Made by a program: the position numbers and the translations under genes. This document shows, piece by piece, positions 16,333 through 23,958 of a stretch of DNA of 64,000 nucleotides. The stretch is taken from NCBI GenBank assembly GCA_964612485.1, contig CAZTFF010000026.1:4561-68560 (forward strand). Direction: 5' to 3'. The notes below the pieces were generated by a model, which saw only the letters and a program-made list of their open reading frames with translations, had not been told where the DNA came from and searched no databases. Position 1 is the stretch's first letter, and every line of letters starts with the position of its first letter. Source of the stretch: JAFGNV01 sp964612485 (GTDB lineage Bacteria > Chloroflexota > Anaerolineae > 4572-78 > J111).

Positions 16333-16698
16333 CTATATCCACTCGAGGTTTTCTTCGGTTAGTTCCCCACCGGCGTCGCCGGTGTTCACCGTGCCGGCCG
16401 GTTCAATCAATAATATCTTGCACTCGGCGGCAGCAACCGGCTTATGTTCCACGCCTTTGGGAACCACCGCCATCTCGCCGGCCTTTAAATCGACCTGGCC
16501 GTCCCGAAAAGCAATCGACATTTCACCTTCGATGACCATAAAAACTTCATCCGTCTCGGGGTGGCTGTGCCAGATAAATTCGCCCTGGATTTTAGCCAGC
16601 TTGAAATGGTAATCGTTAAGCTGGGCAACTATTCTGGGCGACCAGTGTTCGGAGAATTTTTCAAATTTTTCGGCAAAGTTGATGGTTTCACAAGCTAT
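16333..16698 (-). CDS. Cupin-domain protein, probable ATA start
   Basis: A single cupin fold. The frame is open back to the TAA of rdgB. Homology-like sequence begins ETINFAEKFEKFSEHWSPRI, so translation must start in the first few codons; the only candidate there is ATA 16698-16696, preceded by CAGGAG at 8 nt (inside the rdgB 3' end). From it the protein is 121 residues. The first conserved box includes HSHPETDEVFMVIEGEM, the second VPKGVEHKPVA; the metal-binding histidines are present. The next in-frame ATG (16539) would remove the first metal box. Small cupins of this type are often stress- or sugar-related; substrate unknown. Confidence 0.75.
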   Translation of the reverse strand: MACETINFAEKFEKFSEHWSPRIVAQLNDYHFKLAKIQGEFIWHSHPETDEVFMVIEGEMSIAFRDGQVDLKAGEMAVVPKGVEHKPVAAAECKILLIEPAGTVNTGDAGGELTEENLEWI

Positions 16699-16701
16699 TT
16701 T

Positions 16702-17310
16702 TTACGACTCCTGCCGGTAAATTTGCTCTAACAGCGGCATTGCTGCCCGGGCGGCCCGGCTGCGGTGGCTGATGCTGTTTTTTTCGGCGGCGGTCAATTC
16801 CGCCATCGTGCGATCAAACCGGGGTACAAAGAAGATGGGATCGTAGCCAAAGCCTCCGGTTCCTTTGGGGGCAAAGGTGATATAGCCTTCGACGGCGCCC
16901 TCGGCTGTGCCCACCACCCGGCTGCCCGACGCCAATGCCACGACACATTTAAAGCGGGCGGTTCGTTTTTCCCGGGGAATATCGGCCATCTTCTCCAGTA
17001 CCAGCCGGTAACGCTGCTGGTGATCTGCTTTGGCGGTGTTGCCGTATCGGGCCGAGTATACGCCCGGTTCTCCGTTCAGTGCGTCAATTTCCAAACCGGA
17101 GTCGTCGGCCAGGGTCAGCGCTCCACCGGCCCGGGCAAAGGCTTGCGCTTTGATAACAGCGTTGGCTTCAAATGTATCGCCGGTTTCCTCCGGGTCAAGC
17201 TGAAGCGACAAATCGGCGGGCGAGACCAATTCCAGCGGCAGGCCGGCCAGAATTTCTTTGTACTCCCGTAACTTGCCGGGATTGTTGGTGGCAATCAGCA
17301 GCCGCGTCAT
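16702..17310 (-). CDS. rdgB: RdgB/HAM1 non-canonical purine NTP pyrophosphatase
   Basis: 202 residues, normal length. It hydrolyses dITP, dHAPTP and XTP to monophosphates, cleaning the nucleotide pool. Motifs: the N-terminal substrate-binding TNNPGKLREYKEIL, the metal site LADDSGLEIDAL followed by GEPGVYSARYG, and GGFGYDPIFF. ATG 17310 overlaps the TGA of the upstream gene by one base (TGATG), so the two are translationally coupled. Cytoplasmic. Confidence 0.95.
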   Translation of the reverse strand: MTRLLIATNNPGKLREYKEILAGLPLELVSPADLSLQLDPEETGDTFEANAVIKAQAFARAGGALTLADDSGLEIDALNGEPGVYSARYGNTAKADHQQRYRLVLEKMADIPREKRTARFKCVVALASGSRVVGTAEGAVEGYITFAPKGTGGFGYDPIFFVPRFDRTMAELTAAEKNSISHRSRAARAAMPLLEQIYRQES

Positions 17311-17984
17311 CAGCGCAATTCAACATAGCGCGAGGTGCTATCCCGGGATTCCCAGGCCAGCACCAACAACGGTTCTCCGGCCAGCACCTCAAACACCAAC
17401 CGGCCTTGCATGCCTTCTCCCGGCGCAAGCGTGCCGCGCACTAACGCGCCATCAATCACGTTGGGGTCTGAAACCGGCACATAAGCCTCTTCGAAATTGT
17501 TAAGCAGCAAAAAATCGCCGGCGTTGTAGGTGATATCCGTATCGGCATTCAGGTTTTCCAATTCGAGCGTGACAATGATGATCTCACGCCCTTCTACCGG
17601 CGGGAGCGTGGGCGAGAGGTCGGCATTTCTATCAACCCGCAAAATGGTTAACCCTGCATTTTGATCGTTAACCACCTGCTCGTTCAGGTAAGCCGGGGTA
17701 TCAAATGTTAAGCCCACATCGCTGCCTGGTATCGGGGTGGCGGCCAGAGAAGCATCCAAGGTCCACAATCCGCCGGCCAGAAGGAAACAACAACTCATGC
17801 ACAAAAATACCAGGCAACCTCCGGCAAAAAAGAACAGGGCATACCGGAGGGTGGTATTATCCGAGACGTCCTCATCATCTACATATTCATACTCATCGTA
17901 ATCATCCTCGTAGTAATAATCCTCTGGAGGACCCTGCGGCGGATAAGAGGGGGGTTGGGGATTTTGAGGATAAAATTGACTCAT
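17310..17984 (-). CDS. Membrane-anchored Ig-like (DUF4352-like) protein
   Basis: 224 residues from ATG 17984, chosen for a perfect GGAAGGAG 6 nt upstream. The N-terminus is Pro/Tyr/Asp-rich (EDYYYEDDYDEYEYVDDED), then comes a Cys-rich membrane segment (about 50-75, FFFAGGCLVFLCMSCCFLLA). The extracytoplasmic part has a beta-sandwich pattern like DUF4352 (IIIVTLELENLNADTDITYN...LAPGEGMQGRLVFEV), a fold used by many secreted lipoprotein-like proteins. It heads an operon with rdgB and the cupin gene. Function unknown. Confidence 0.75.
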   Translation of the reverse strand: MSQFYPQNPQPPSYPPQGPPEDYYYEDDYDEYEYVDDEDVSDNTTLRYALFFFAGGCLVFLCMSCCFLLAGGLWTLDASLAATPIPGSDVGLTFDTPAYLNEQVVNDQNAGLTILRVDRNADLSPTLPPVEGREIIIVTLELENLNADTDITYNAGDFLLLNNFEEAYVPVSDPNVIDGALVRGTLAPGEGMQGRLVFEVLAGEPLLVLAWESRDSTSRYVELR

Positions 17985-18066
17985 CAGATCTCCTTCCAAA
18001 CAAAAGTCTGGGTTCGCCATCGTGCATTTATAGGTTTTGGCGATATTGTACCTGCAACAGCCAGGC

Positions 18067-18096
18067 ATTATAACATAATTTCACACGCATTCCCAA
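18067..18096 (-). promoter_or_regulatory. Promoter of the Ig-like/rdgB/cupin operon
   Basis: Minus-strand TTGGGA (18096-18091), 18-nt spacer, TATAAT (18072-18067). It gives a leader of about 75 nt to ATG 17984 and is divergent from the promoter at 18163. Confidence 0.6.
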
Positions 18097-18162
18097 AAAA
18101 CAACCCGGCATATTGACGCCGCATATTCCAGGCAACCGAACCAACATGCGCGCGCAGTACGA

Positions 18163-18191
18163 TTGACTAACCCTGTTAATACAAGTATACT
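18163..18191 (+). promoter_or_regulatory. Promoter of the OB-fold lipoprotein/comEC genes
   Basis: TTGACT (18163-18168), 17-nt spacer, TATACT (18186-18191), about 48 nt before the start at 18239. Confidence 0.75.
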
Positions 18192-18238
18192 GTGTTGCTG
18201 TTGAAAGATTTTTGAATTGACCTGGAAGGGGAGCTTTG

Positions 18239-19309
18239 ATGCGGCTTATTGCTAGGGGCAGTATTGCTGTTGTATTGATATTTTTTATCATGGCCTGCCA
18301 GGCTGAACCGCTACCAACGCCCTATCCCACCTATACCCCGTATCCCACCTATACTCCCTACCCAACGTACACACCGGCCTCTGCCGCCGGCCAACTGAAC
18401 TCCGCCGACACAGAAAAACTAATATGGCCCCACGGGCCACGCGATGATGTGGTTCCCTTTGAAGATGCGGCAGCGTTTATGGGGGAAAAAATCATTGTGG
18501 AAGGCACGGTTATCAAAACCCACAATTCCGGGAAGGCCGTATTTCTTAACTTTTCGCCGGATTTCAACGGCTTTACCGCCGTGATTTTTGCCGATGATTG
18601 GAATAAGTTCCCTACTCCGCCGGAAGACCTCTTTTACGGCAAACGGGTCAGAATAGAAGGCGTTGTTGAAGAGTATCAAGGCGCGCCGGAAATTATTATC
18701 AACGATCCCTGGCAAATTGAAGTTGCGCTTACGTGGGGACAGCCTATTTCTGTCGACGGTGACTGCGCCGCAGGAAATCCTGCGGTCACAGAAAACAATG
18801 CGGGCGCAGAAAGCAATGCGGGCGCAGGTGAGCCGCTACAAGAGCATCAAGCCCAACAGCCGGCCACAGAAGCACCGACTCCCAACAAACCTACTCCCAC
18901 CCCAAAACTTGTTGTGGAACCGGATGTGGAAACACCCCCGGCAGCTTCGGATAATCAGGCGTCATCAGTTGATGACGCGGCGTCAAACAATGATGTAAAT
19001 ACCACCGATACCCAGGATACGGTTATTTCCTGGCAGCAAGCTGCGGATTACCAAGGGCAAACCGCCACAGTGAAGGGTCAGGTGGTAGATACGTACAATT
19101 CAGGGAAGGTTGTGTTTCTTAATTTTGACGAAGCGTACGATGAGACCTTTAAAGTGGTCATTTTCCCGGATGCGTGGCCTCGTTTTCCGGCACCCCCGGA
19201 AGAGTATTATCAGGATAAAATCATTCAAGTCACCGGCCTGGTAGAAATGTATCAAAACGCGCCGGAAATTATTGTTGAATATCCTGAACAAATAGACATT
19301 ATGGAGTAA
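18239..19309 (+). CDS. Lipoprotein with two OB-fold-like repeats
   Basis: 356 residues from ATG 18239 (GGAAGGGGAG just upstream). The signal peptide ends in a lipobox-like FFIMAC. A PYPTYT tripeptide-type repeat tract and linker follow. Two homologous domains (about 80-170 and 265-350) share the pattern KTHNSGKAVFLNF / DTYNSGKVVFLNF, F(T/K)(A/V)VIF, EEY/EMYQ(G/N)APEIII, like the OB-fold domains of secreted nuclease-like proteins; the copies are separated by a Thr/Pro/Gln linker. It is 6 nt from the next gene. No catalytic residues assigned. Anchored to the outer face of the membrane. Confidence 0.75.
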   Translation: MRLIARGSIAVVLIFFIMACQAEPLPTPYPTYTPYPTYTPYPTYTPASAAGQLNSADTEKLIWPHGPRDDVVPFEDAAAFMGEKIIVEGTVIKTHNSGKAVFLNFSPDFNGFTAVIFADDWNKFPTPPEDLFYGKRVRIEGVVEEYQGAPEIIINDPWQIEVALTWGQPISVDGDCAAGNPAVTENNAGAESNAGAGEPLQEHQAQQPATEAPTPNKPTPTPKLVVEPDVETPPAASDNQASSVDDAASNNDVNTTDTQDTVISWQQAADYQGQTATVKGQVVDTYNSGKVVFLNFDEAYDETFKVVIFPDAWPRFPAPPEEYYQDKIIQVTGLVEMYQNAPEIIVEYPEQIDIME

Positions 19310-19314
19310 GTTCT

Positions 19315-20151
19315 GTGGACCTGCCAACCCTTCTATTGATATTATCCGCTATAAGCATTGGGGCCACGGTCATTGCCGTGCTGGTTGCCCTGCGGTCGGC
19401 CCGCGAGGCTCGCACCGCCATTTTTCCCATTGTCAAAGAAGAAGAAAGTTTGCGCGCGCGCCGGGCAAGAGTATCTATTTTAGTGTGGCTGGCAGTTACC
19501 GCAATTCTGCTGGGAGGATGGTTGGCCGCTTTGCAACTAACCAATAATACAGATGAAACGAATGCAATTACACCCACCGGCCAACCCGCCGACGCCGGCG
19601 CCGTACAATTTGCCACAGAAACTCCCACCGAAACGCCACTTTCCGTAGAACCGGCCAATACACCGGTAGAAGCGACCAACGAAACCGAACAACCGGCCGA
19701 TTCCCCGGCCACCGCCACGCCGCTGCCCACCCCCACCAACGCGCCAGATGTAAACCCAACCAATACGCCCGCGCCTACCACACCGCCCAACACCCCCACC
19801 GCTACCAGACAACCGCTCGGCCCGGCTCCCGACGACGCCGAATTAGGCCCCATTGAATTTGCCACCGAAATCAGTTCGTCTCCTATCGCCGCCATCAACC
19901 CGGCAGAAACATTTCCCCCCGGAACAACAATTTACGCCGTTTACCCCTATAGGGGGATGCAAAACGACATCACATTTACCACGGTCTGGTATCTCAATAA
20001 TACTGAAATCGCCCGCGACGATAGCCAATGGGAGTGGGGCTGGCAGGGACGTTCTTACAGTTTTCTGCTGCCACCGGGGGAAGGAACCTATAAACTTGAA
20101 CTTTATGTAAATGATACGCAGCTTGCCTCTGGATCATTTGAAGTGCGCTGA
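19315..20151 (+). CDS. Membrane protein with Thr/Pro linker and Ig-like domain
   Basis: 278 residues from GTG 19315 (GGAG 9 nt upstream). Two N-terminal membrane segments (3-27 and 52-75) are separated by a basic cytoplasmic loop (RSAREARTAIF...LRARRARVS). A long Thr/Pro/Asn-rich stalk (about 80-180) leads to a C-terminal beta-sandwich-like domain with TTVWYLNNTEIARDDSQWEW and PPGEGTYKLELYVND, similar to bacterial Ig-like ligand-binding domains. Function unknown. Confidence 0.75.
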   Translation: MDLPTLLLILSAISIGATVIAVLVALRSAREARTAIFPIVKEEESLRARRARVSILVWLAVTAILLGGWLAALQLTNNTDETNAITPTGQPADAGAVQFATETPTETPLSVEPANTPVEATNETEQPADSPATATPLPTPTNAPDVNPTNTPAPTTPPNTPTATRQPLGPAPDDAELGPIEFATEISSSPIAAINPAETFPPGTTIYAVYPYRGMQNDITFTTVWYLNNTEIARDDSQWEWGWQGRSYSFLLPPGEGTYKLELYVNDTQLASGSFEVR

Positions 20152-20194
20152 CACCGGATAGACCTTATCCGCAACATAACACAACCCGCCGACG

Positions 20195-22579
20195 ATGACG
20201 CCACTAATTCGTTTAAGTATAGCCTGGATTGGGGGAATTGCCCTGGCGCGCTGGTTGAACGCGCCCTGGGGACTGGTTGCTTTGCTGGCTGTCTGTGCGG
20301 CAGCCGGCTTGTTGCTGTACCGGCACGATAGCCGCCCCCGCTTTTGGGCAATTCTGGCGCTGGCCGTAGCAGCCGGAGCCGCCCGCTTTGTCTGGTCTCA
20401 ACCCACTATCGATAAAAACCACATCGCCTTTTATAACGGTACGCCGGAGCCGGTAACCATCACCGGCGTGGTGAATGACGAACCGGATATCCGCGATTGT
20501 TATACAAATCTTCGCATCCGGGTGGAATCCATTCATATTGATGATTCTGCTGAACCCATTGCCGGGCTGGTATTGGCGCGCGCGCCCCGTTACCCCGAAT
20601 ACACCTACGGCGACCGTCTCAAAATCACCGGTCGCCTGGAGACCCCGCCTGTTTTCGATACGTTCTCTTACAAAGACTACCTGGCCAGGTTTGGCATCTA
20701 CGCCATGATGCGCCGGGTTCAAATTGAGCGCGTGGCCATCAATCAGGGCAATCCGCTCTGGGCAATGATGCTGGCTTTCAAACATCGGGCATCCCAAACC
20801 CTTAATCAAATCCTGCCCGAACCGCATGCCTCGCTGCTGAACGGCATCTTTCTGGGCATCGAAACCGCCATCCCCGACGAATTGTATGAACTATTTAATC
20901 GCACCGGCACGTCGCACATTATTGTCATTTCCGGCAGCAATATAGCGATTGTAGCCGGGCTTCTGCTGTTACTGGGCCGAAGGATTGTCGGCAAGCGGTT
21001 GGCCCCGCCCCTGGCCATTGGCGGAATTATCATCTACACCTTGCTGGTTGGGGCCGACGGCGCGGTAAGCCGAGCCGCCATCATGGGCATTGTCTGGGTG
21101 ATAGCCATCTGGGTGGGACGACCATCGTATGCCCTCCACGGCCTTTTTGCATCGGCCTTGGTGCTGACCATGATTAATCCCTTGATTCTATGGGATGTAG
21201 GATTTCAACTCAGTTTTATGGCCACGCTGGGCCTGATTTTGCTTGCCCCCCCGCTGGAACGCGGCATCTTTGGCCTCCTGCAGCGCCGGCTGCGCGCCGA
21301 TCAAATTGGCCTGCCCATGGCCTTGCTCAGCGAACTGTTGATCATCACCCTCGCCGCGCAAATTGCCACCGGCCCCCTGATTGTGTATCATTTTGGCCGG
21401 TTTTCGCTGGTTTCCCTGTTCAGCAACTTGTTGATCCTGCCGGTGCAGCCGCCAATTATGACCCTGGGCGCGCTGGGCGCGCTGGCGGGCATGGTGTGGC
21501 TGCCGCTGGGGCAACTGCTGGGCTGGATTGTCTGGCTGCCGCTGGCCTGGACGGTTTGGGTGGTAGAATTAACCTCAAACTGGCCTCATGCCTCTCTGGA
21601 ATTAGGGCAATTTCCGTTCTGGTTGCTGATTTTGATGTACGCGCTGCTCGGTTCGGCAATTTGGTGGGCCAATCAACCCAGAACAAACAGCCAGCCCACG
21701 CCGCGCTTCCGCCTCCCGCCTATCGGCTCGCTCATTACTCGCCTCTCGGTGGGGGGAATGGGCGTTATCACTTTGCTGGTGTGGCTGGCAGTGAGCAACT
21801 TGCCCGATGGCCGCCTGCACGTGGCTTTTTTAGATGTAGGCCAGGGCGATGCCATTTTGATAACGCTGCCCGATGGCCGGCAAATGCTGATCGACGGCGG
21901 GCCGGCGGCCACCCAACTCAATTGGCAATTGGGCCAGGAAATGCCTTTTTGGGACCGCTCGCTGGATGTGGTGATCAACACCCACCCCGACCTGGATCAC
22001 CTGGGCGGGCTGGTATCCCTGCCGGACCGGTATGAGATTGGTCAAACAATTATGTCTGATGTTGCCGGCAACAGCGCCCATTACCACGAATGGGAGCAAA
22101 CATTGGCCGATACCTCTCAAACTACGATGATCGGGCAGGCCGGCATGCGGCTAACCCTGGGATCGGAAATCACAGCCACCATTCTCAGCCCCGGCCCCTA
22201 CACCCCCCACGCAGGCGAGGCCAACAACCATTCGGTGGTGCTGCACCTTCAGATGGATCAGATCAGTTTTTTGTTTCCCGGCGATATTGAGGCCCCCATC
22301 GAACAAAAGCTGGTGCAAAGCGGCGCGCCGCTGGCGGCCACCGTTCTCAAAAGCCCGCACCACGGCAGCGCCACCTCCTCCACCGGGATGTTTTTAGACG
22401 CCGTAAATCCTCGAATTGTGGTCATTTCGGTGGGAAAAGATAATTCTTTTGGACATCCCTCCCAGGCCGTGCTGGACCGGTATGCCGAACGCGGCCTGAC
22501 GATTTTACGCACGGATCAACAGGGAACCATTGAATTGGTAACGGATGGAGAGAAATTGTGGGTGGAAACTGCCCCATAA
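20195..22579 (+). CDS. comEC: ComEC/Rec2 DNA internalisation protein
   Basis: 794 residues, normal for the family. N-terminal membrane helices and a DUF4131-type region (to about 200); the Competence membrane domain (about 215-500; GTSHIIVISGSNIAIVAGLL); a C-terminal metallo-beta-lactamase domain (about 545-780) with FLDVGQGDAILI, the metal motif INTHPDLDHLGGL and KSPHHGSATSS. It forms the channel that takes up single-stranded DNA in natural transformation; the lactamase domain is thought to degrade the other strand. ATG 20195 lies 43 nt after the Ig-like protein gene on the same strand. Confidence 0.93.
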   Translation: MTPLIRLSIAWIGGIALARWLNAPWGLVALLAVCAAAGLLLYRHDSRPRFWAILALAVAAGAARFVWSQPTIDKNHIAFYNGTPEPVTITGVVNDEPDIRDCYTNLRIRVESIHIDDSAEPIAGLVLARAPRYPEYTYGDRLKITGRLETPPVFDTFSYKDYLARFGIYAMMRRVQIERVAINQGNPLWAMMLAFKHRASQTLNQILPEPHASLLNGIFLGIETAIPDELYELFNRTGTSHIIVISGSNIAIVAGLLLLLGRRIVGKRLAPPLAIGGIIIYTLLVGADGAVSRAAIMGIVWVIAIWVGRPSYALHGLFASALVLTMINPLILWDVGFQLSFMATLGLILLAPPLERGIFGLLQRRLRADQIGLPMALLSELLIITLAAQIATGPLIVYHFGRFSLVSLFSNLLILPVQPPIMTLGALGALAGMVWLPLGQLLGWIVWLPLAWTVWVVELTSNWPHASLELGQFPFWLLILMYALLGSAIWWANQPRTNSQPTPRFRLPPIGSLITRLSVGGMGVITLLVWLAVSNLPDGRLHVAFLDVGQGDAILITLPDGRQMLIDGGPAATQLNWQLGQEMPFWDRSLDVVINTHPDLDHLGGLVSLPDRYEIGQTIMSDVAGNSAHYHEWEQTLADTSQTTMIGQAGMRLTLGSEITATILSPGPYTPHAGEANNHSVVLHLQMDQISFLFPGDIEAPIEQKLVQSGAPLAATVLKSPHHGSATSSTGMFLDAVNPRIVVISVGKDNSFGHPSQAVLDRYAERGLTILRTDQQGTIELVTDGEKLWVETAP

Positions 22580-22605
22580 AAAAAGAGACGATGTTTGCAT
22601 CGTCC
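22577..22605 (-). terminator. Terminator of the RsbW-like kinase gene
   Basis: Minus-strand stem GACGATG/CATCGTC (22587-22593 with 22598-22604), loop of 4, followed by seven T. The T run overlaps the comEC stop. Confidence 0.8.
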
Positions 22606-22631
22606 CTGTCGAACAGCCTTCAGAATCAAAC

Positions 22632-23039
22632 TTACAAATAACTGGTCAGCAAAACTTTATTCTGCCCCGGCCTGCAATTAACTTTCACTTCATCCATTAA
22701 CGTCTGCATTAAATACAATCCCAAACAGCGGCGATCATTCTCAAGCGGCGTATCAGGCAAAGGAATCGGGATAGGGGTATGACCCGTATCCTCAATCTGG
22801 ACACTGATACTACGGGGGTCGGTAGATAATAAAACCCAGACCTGGGTCTGAATACCCGGAGCGTTACCGTATTCAATGGCATTGGTACACGCTTCCGCGA
22901 CGGCTGTTTTCAAATCTTCAATTTTTTCGGCGGAAAAACCCATTCTCCGGGCCGCATTCTCTACTACGGCCCGGGCAATTTTCTCGTAGCCCAGCTCGTT
23001 GGGAATGGCAATTTCTACGGTTTGGGAGGTTTGGCTCAT
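22632..23039 (-). CDS. RsbW-like anti-sigma factor serine kinase (HATPase)
   Basis: 135 residues from ATG 23039; ATG four codons earlier (23051) is possible. A GHKL ATPase domain: N box EACTNAIEYGN, G1 box IEDTG, G2-like box GLYLMQTLMDEV. Proteins like this hold sigma factors inactive and phosphorylate STAS antagonists, reversed by SpoIIE-type phosphatases such as the one at 12427-14241. The partner sigma and antagonist are not nearby. The lack of a STAS neighbour leaves the target open. Confidence 0.85.
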   Translation of the reverse strand: MSQTSQTVEIAIPNELGYEKIARAVVENAARRMGFSAEKIEDLKTAVAEACTNAIEYGNAPGIQTQVWVLLSTDPRSISVQIEDTGHTPIPIPLPDTPLENDRRCLGLYLMQTLMDEVKVNCRPGQNKVLLTSYL

Positions 23040-23091
23040 TCTACATTTCACTCACAAAAACAAGATACCGCGGAGTAATTTTGATTATTTG

Positions 23092-23188
23092 GTATCTTTT
23101 CAATATTTCGAACGAGGTCTGAGCTTGTCGAAGACCGTTGGTTTTCGACAAGCTCAACTAACTTTGCCCCAGATTATTGAGAAAGTAC
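23092..23188 (+). mobile_element. MITE-like palindromic element, copy B (97 bp)
   Basis: Flanked by a perfect 8-bp direct repeat ATTATTTG (23084-23091 and 23189-23196). Ends GTATCTTTTCAATA and TTATTGAGAAAGTAC; inner inverted repeat GAGCTTGTCGAA/TTCGACAAGCTC (about 23121-23155). Three bases shorter than the others after TTTCG. The TAA of the HPt-like gene lies in the right target duplication. Confidence 0.9.
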
Positions 23189-23189
23189 A

Positions 23190-23654
23190 TTATTTGGGAT
23201 AAAAACCAATGTTCTTGTAACTCCGGGTAGGGAAAAAAACGTCCGTTTTCAAGCGGCGCTCGTATAGCCGATGCCACTCCGCCTCCAACACTAACTTGAC
23301 CCGGCCATACTCATATTCAATGTGATCCAGCTTTCCGGCAAGGTCCTTTTCGGAAATGTTGTTGCCGCGCAACTCCTCGCATAAAGAACAAAGTTTGGTC
23401 GCGCCAAACGTCAGGCTGCGGCATTTGAAAGTATAGGCAATTCGGTCCAATTTCTCTTTATCACATGCCTCGTGGCGCAGTTCCTTCAAAAAATGAGGCG
23501 CGTGCTCAAGATAATTTTCAATCAATCCGGCCAGCACATGGGGCGTATCAACACCCAGCATCAGCCGAAGTTGTTCCAGAATTTCAATGTCAATGGCCGG
23601 TTGTTCGGGCATATTCGAGAAGGAGTCGTTGGCGGGGATATTCCGGATTCTCAT
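23190..23654 (-). CDS. HPt-like protein lacking the phosphorylatable histidine
   Basis: 154 residues from ATG 23654, chosen for AAAGGAC 9 nt upstream; an ATG at 23690 would add 12 residues. The helical core LAGLIENYLEHAPHFLKELR...KLDRIAYTFKCRSLTFGATKLCSLCEELR resembles the histidine phosphotransfer four-helix bundle, but the AHxLKG-type motif is AYTFKC: the histidine is Tyr. It therefore probably cannot carry phosphate and may act as a binding or inhibitory relic. The C-terminal extension is basic. A MITE is inserted directly at its stop. Confidence 0.65.
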   Translation of the reverse strand: MRIRNIPANDSFSNMPEQPAIDIEILEQLRLMLGVDTPHVLAGLIENYLEHAPHFLKELRHEACDKEKLDRIAYTFKCRSLTFGATKLCSLCEELRGNNISEKDLAGKLDHIEYEYGRVKLVLEAEWHRLYERRLKTDVFFPTRSYKNIGFYPK

Positions 23655-23705
23655 AAAATTTGTCCTTTGGAAGATGGTCTCCTGGTCCATTAGATTTCGA
23701 AGGGG

Positions 23706-23812
23706 GGCTATTATTCAAGGTGGCTGGCGAAATCGAAATAGAATAGCCGGCCAGAAATAACGGGTTGCAGTGTTGATGAGGGTTCAAGCGGCCAGCCACC
23801 TGAATAATAACC
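23706..23812. repeat. 107-bp element with 22-bp imperfect inverted ends
   Basis: The left end (23706-23728) and right end (23791-23812) are inverted copies of GG(C/T)TATTATTCAGGTGGCTGGC with one extra A on the left. It lies between the HPt-like gene and selD. It could be a hairpin element or a small MITE; no target duplication seen and no other copy in the window. Confidence 0.55.
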
Positions 23813-23958
23813 TTCCTTCTGCCCTTATCTTACACCTTTTATTAAAAGCTGTGAACCCCAAAAAATGGGGGGCTAAATTACTCTGAGAGGGGGTGTTTGC
23901 TTTGAGCCTGGAATAAGGTAAAATAGAAGTGTTGCAACCTTAAAAGGAGGTACGTGCC

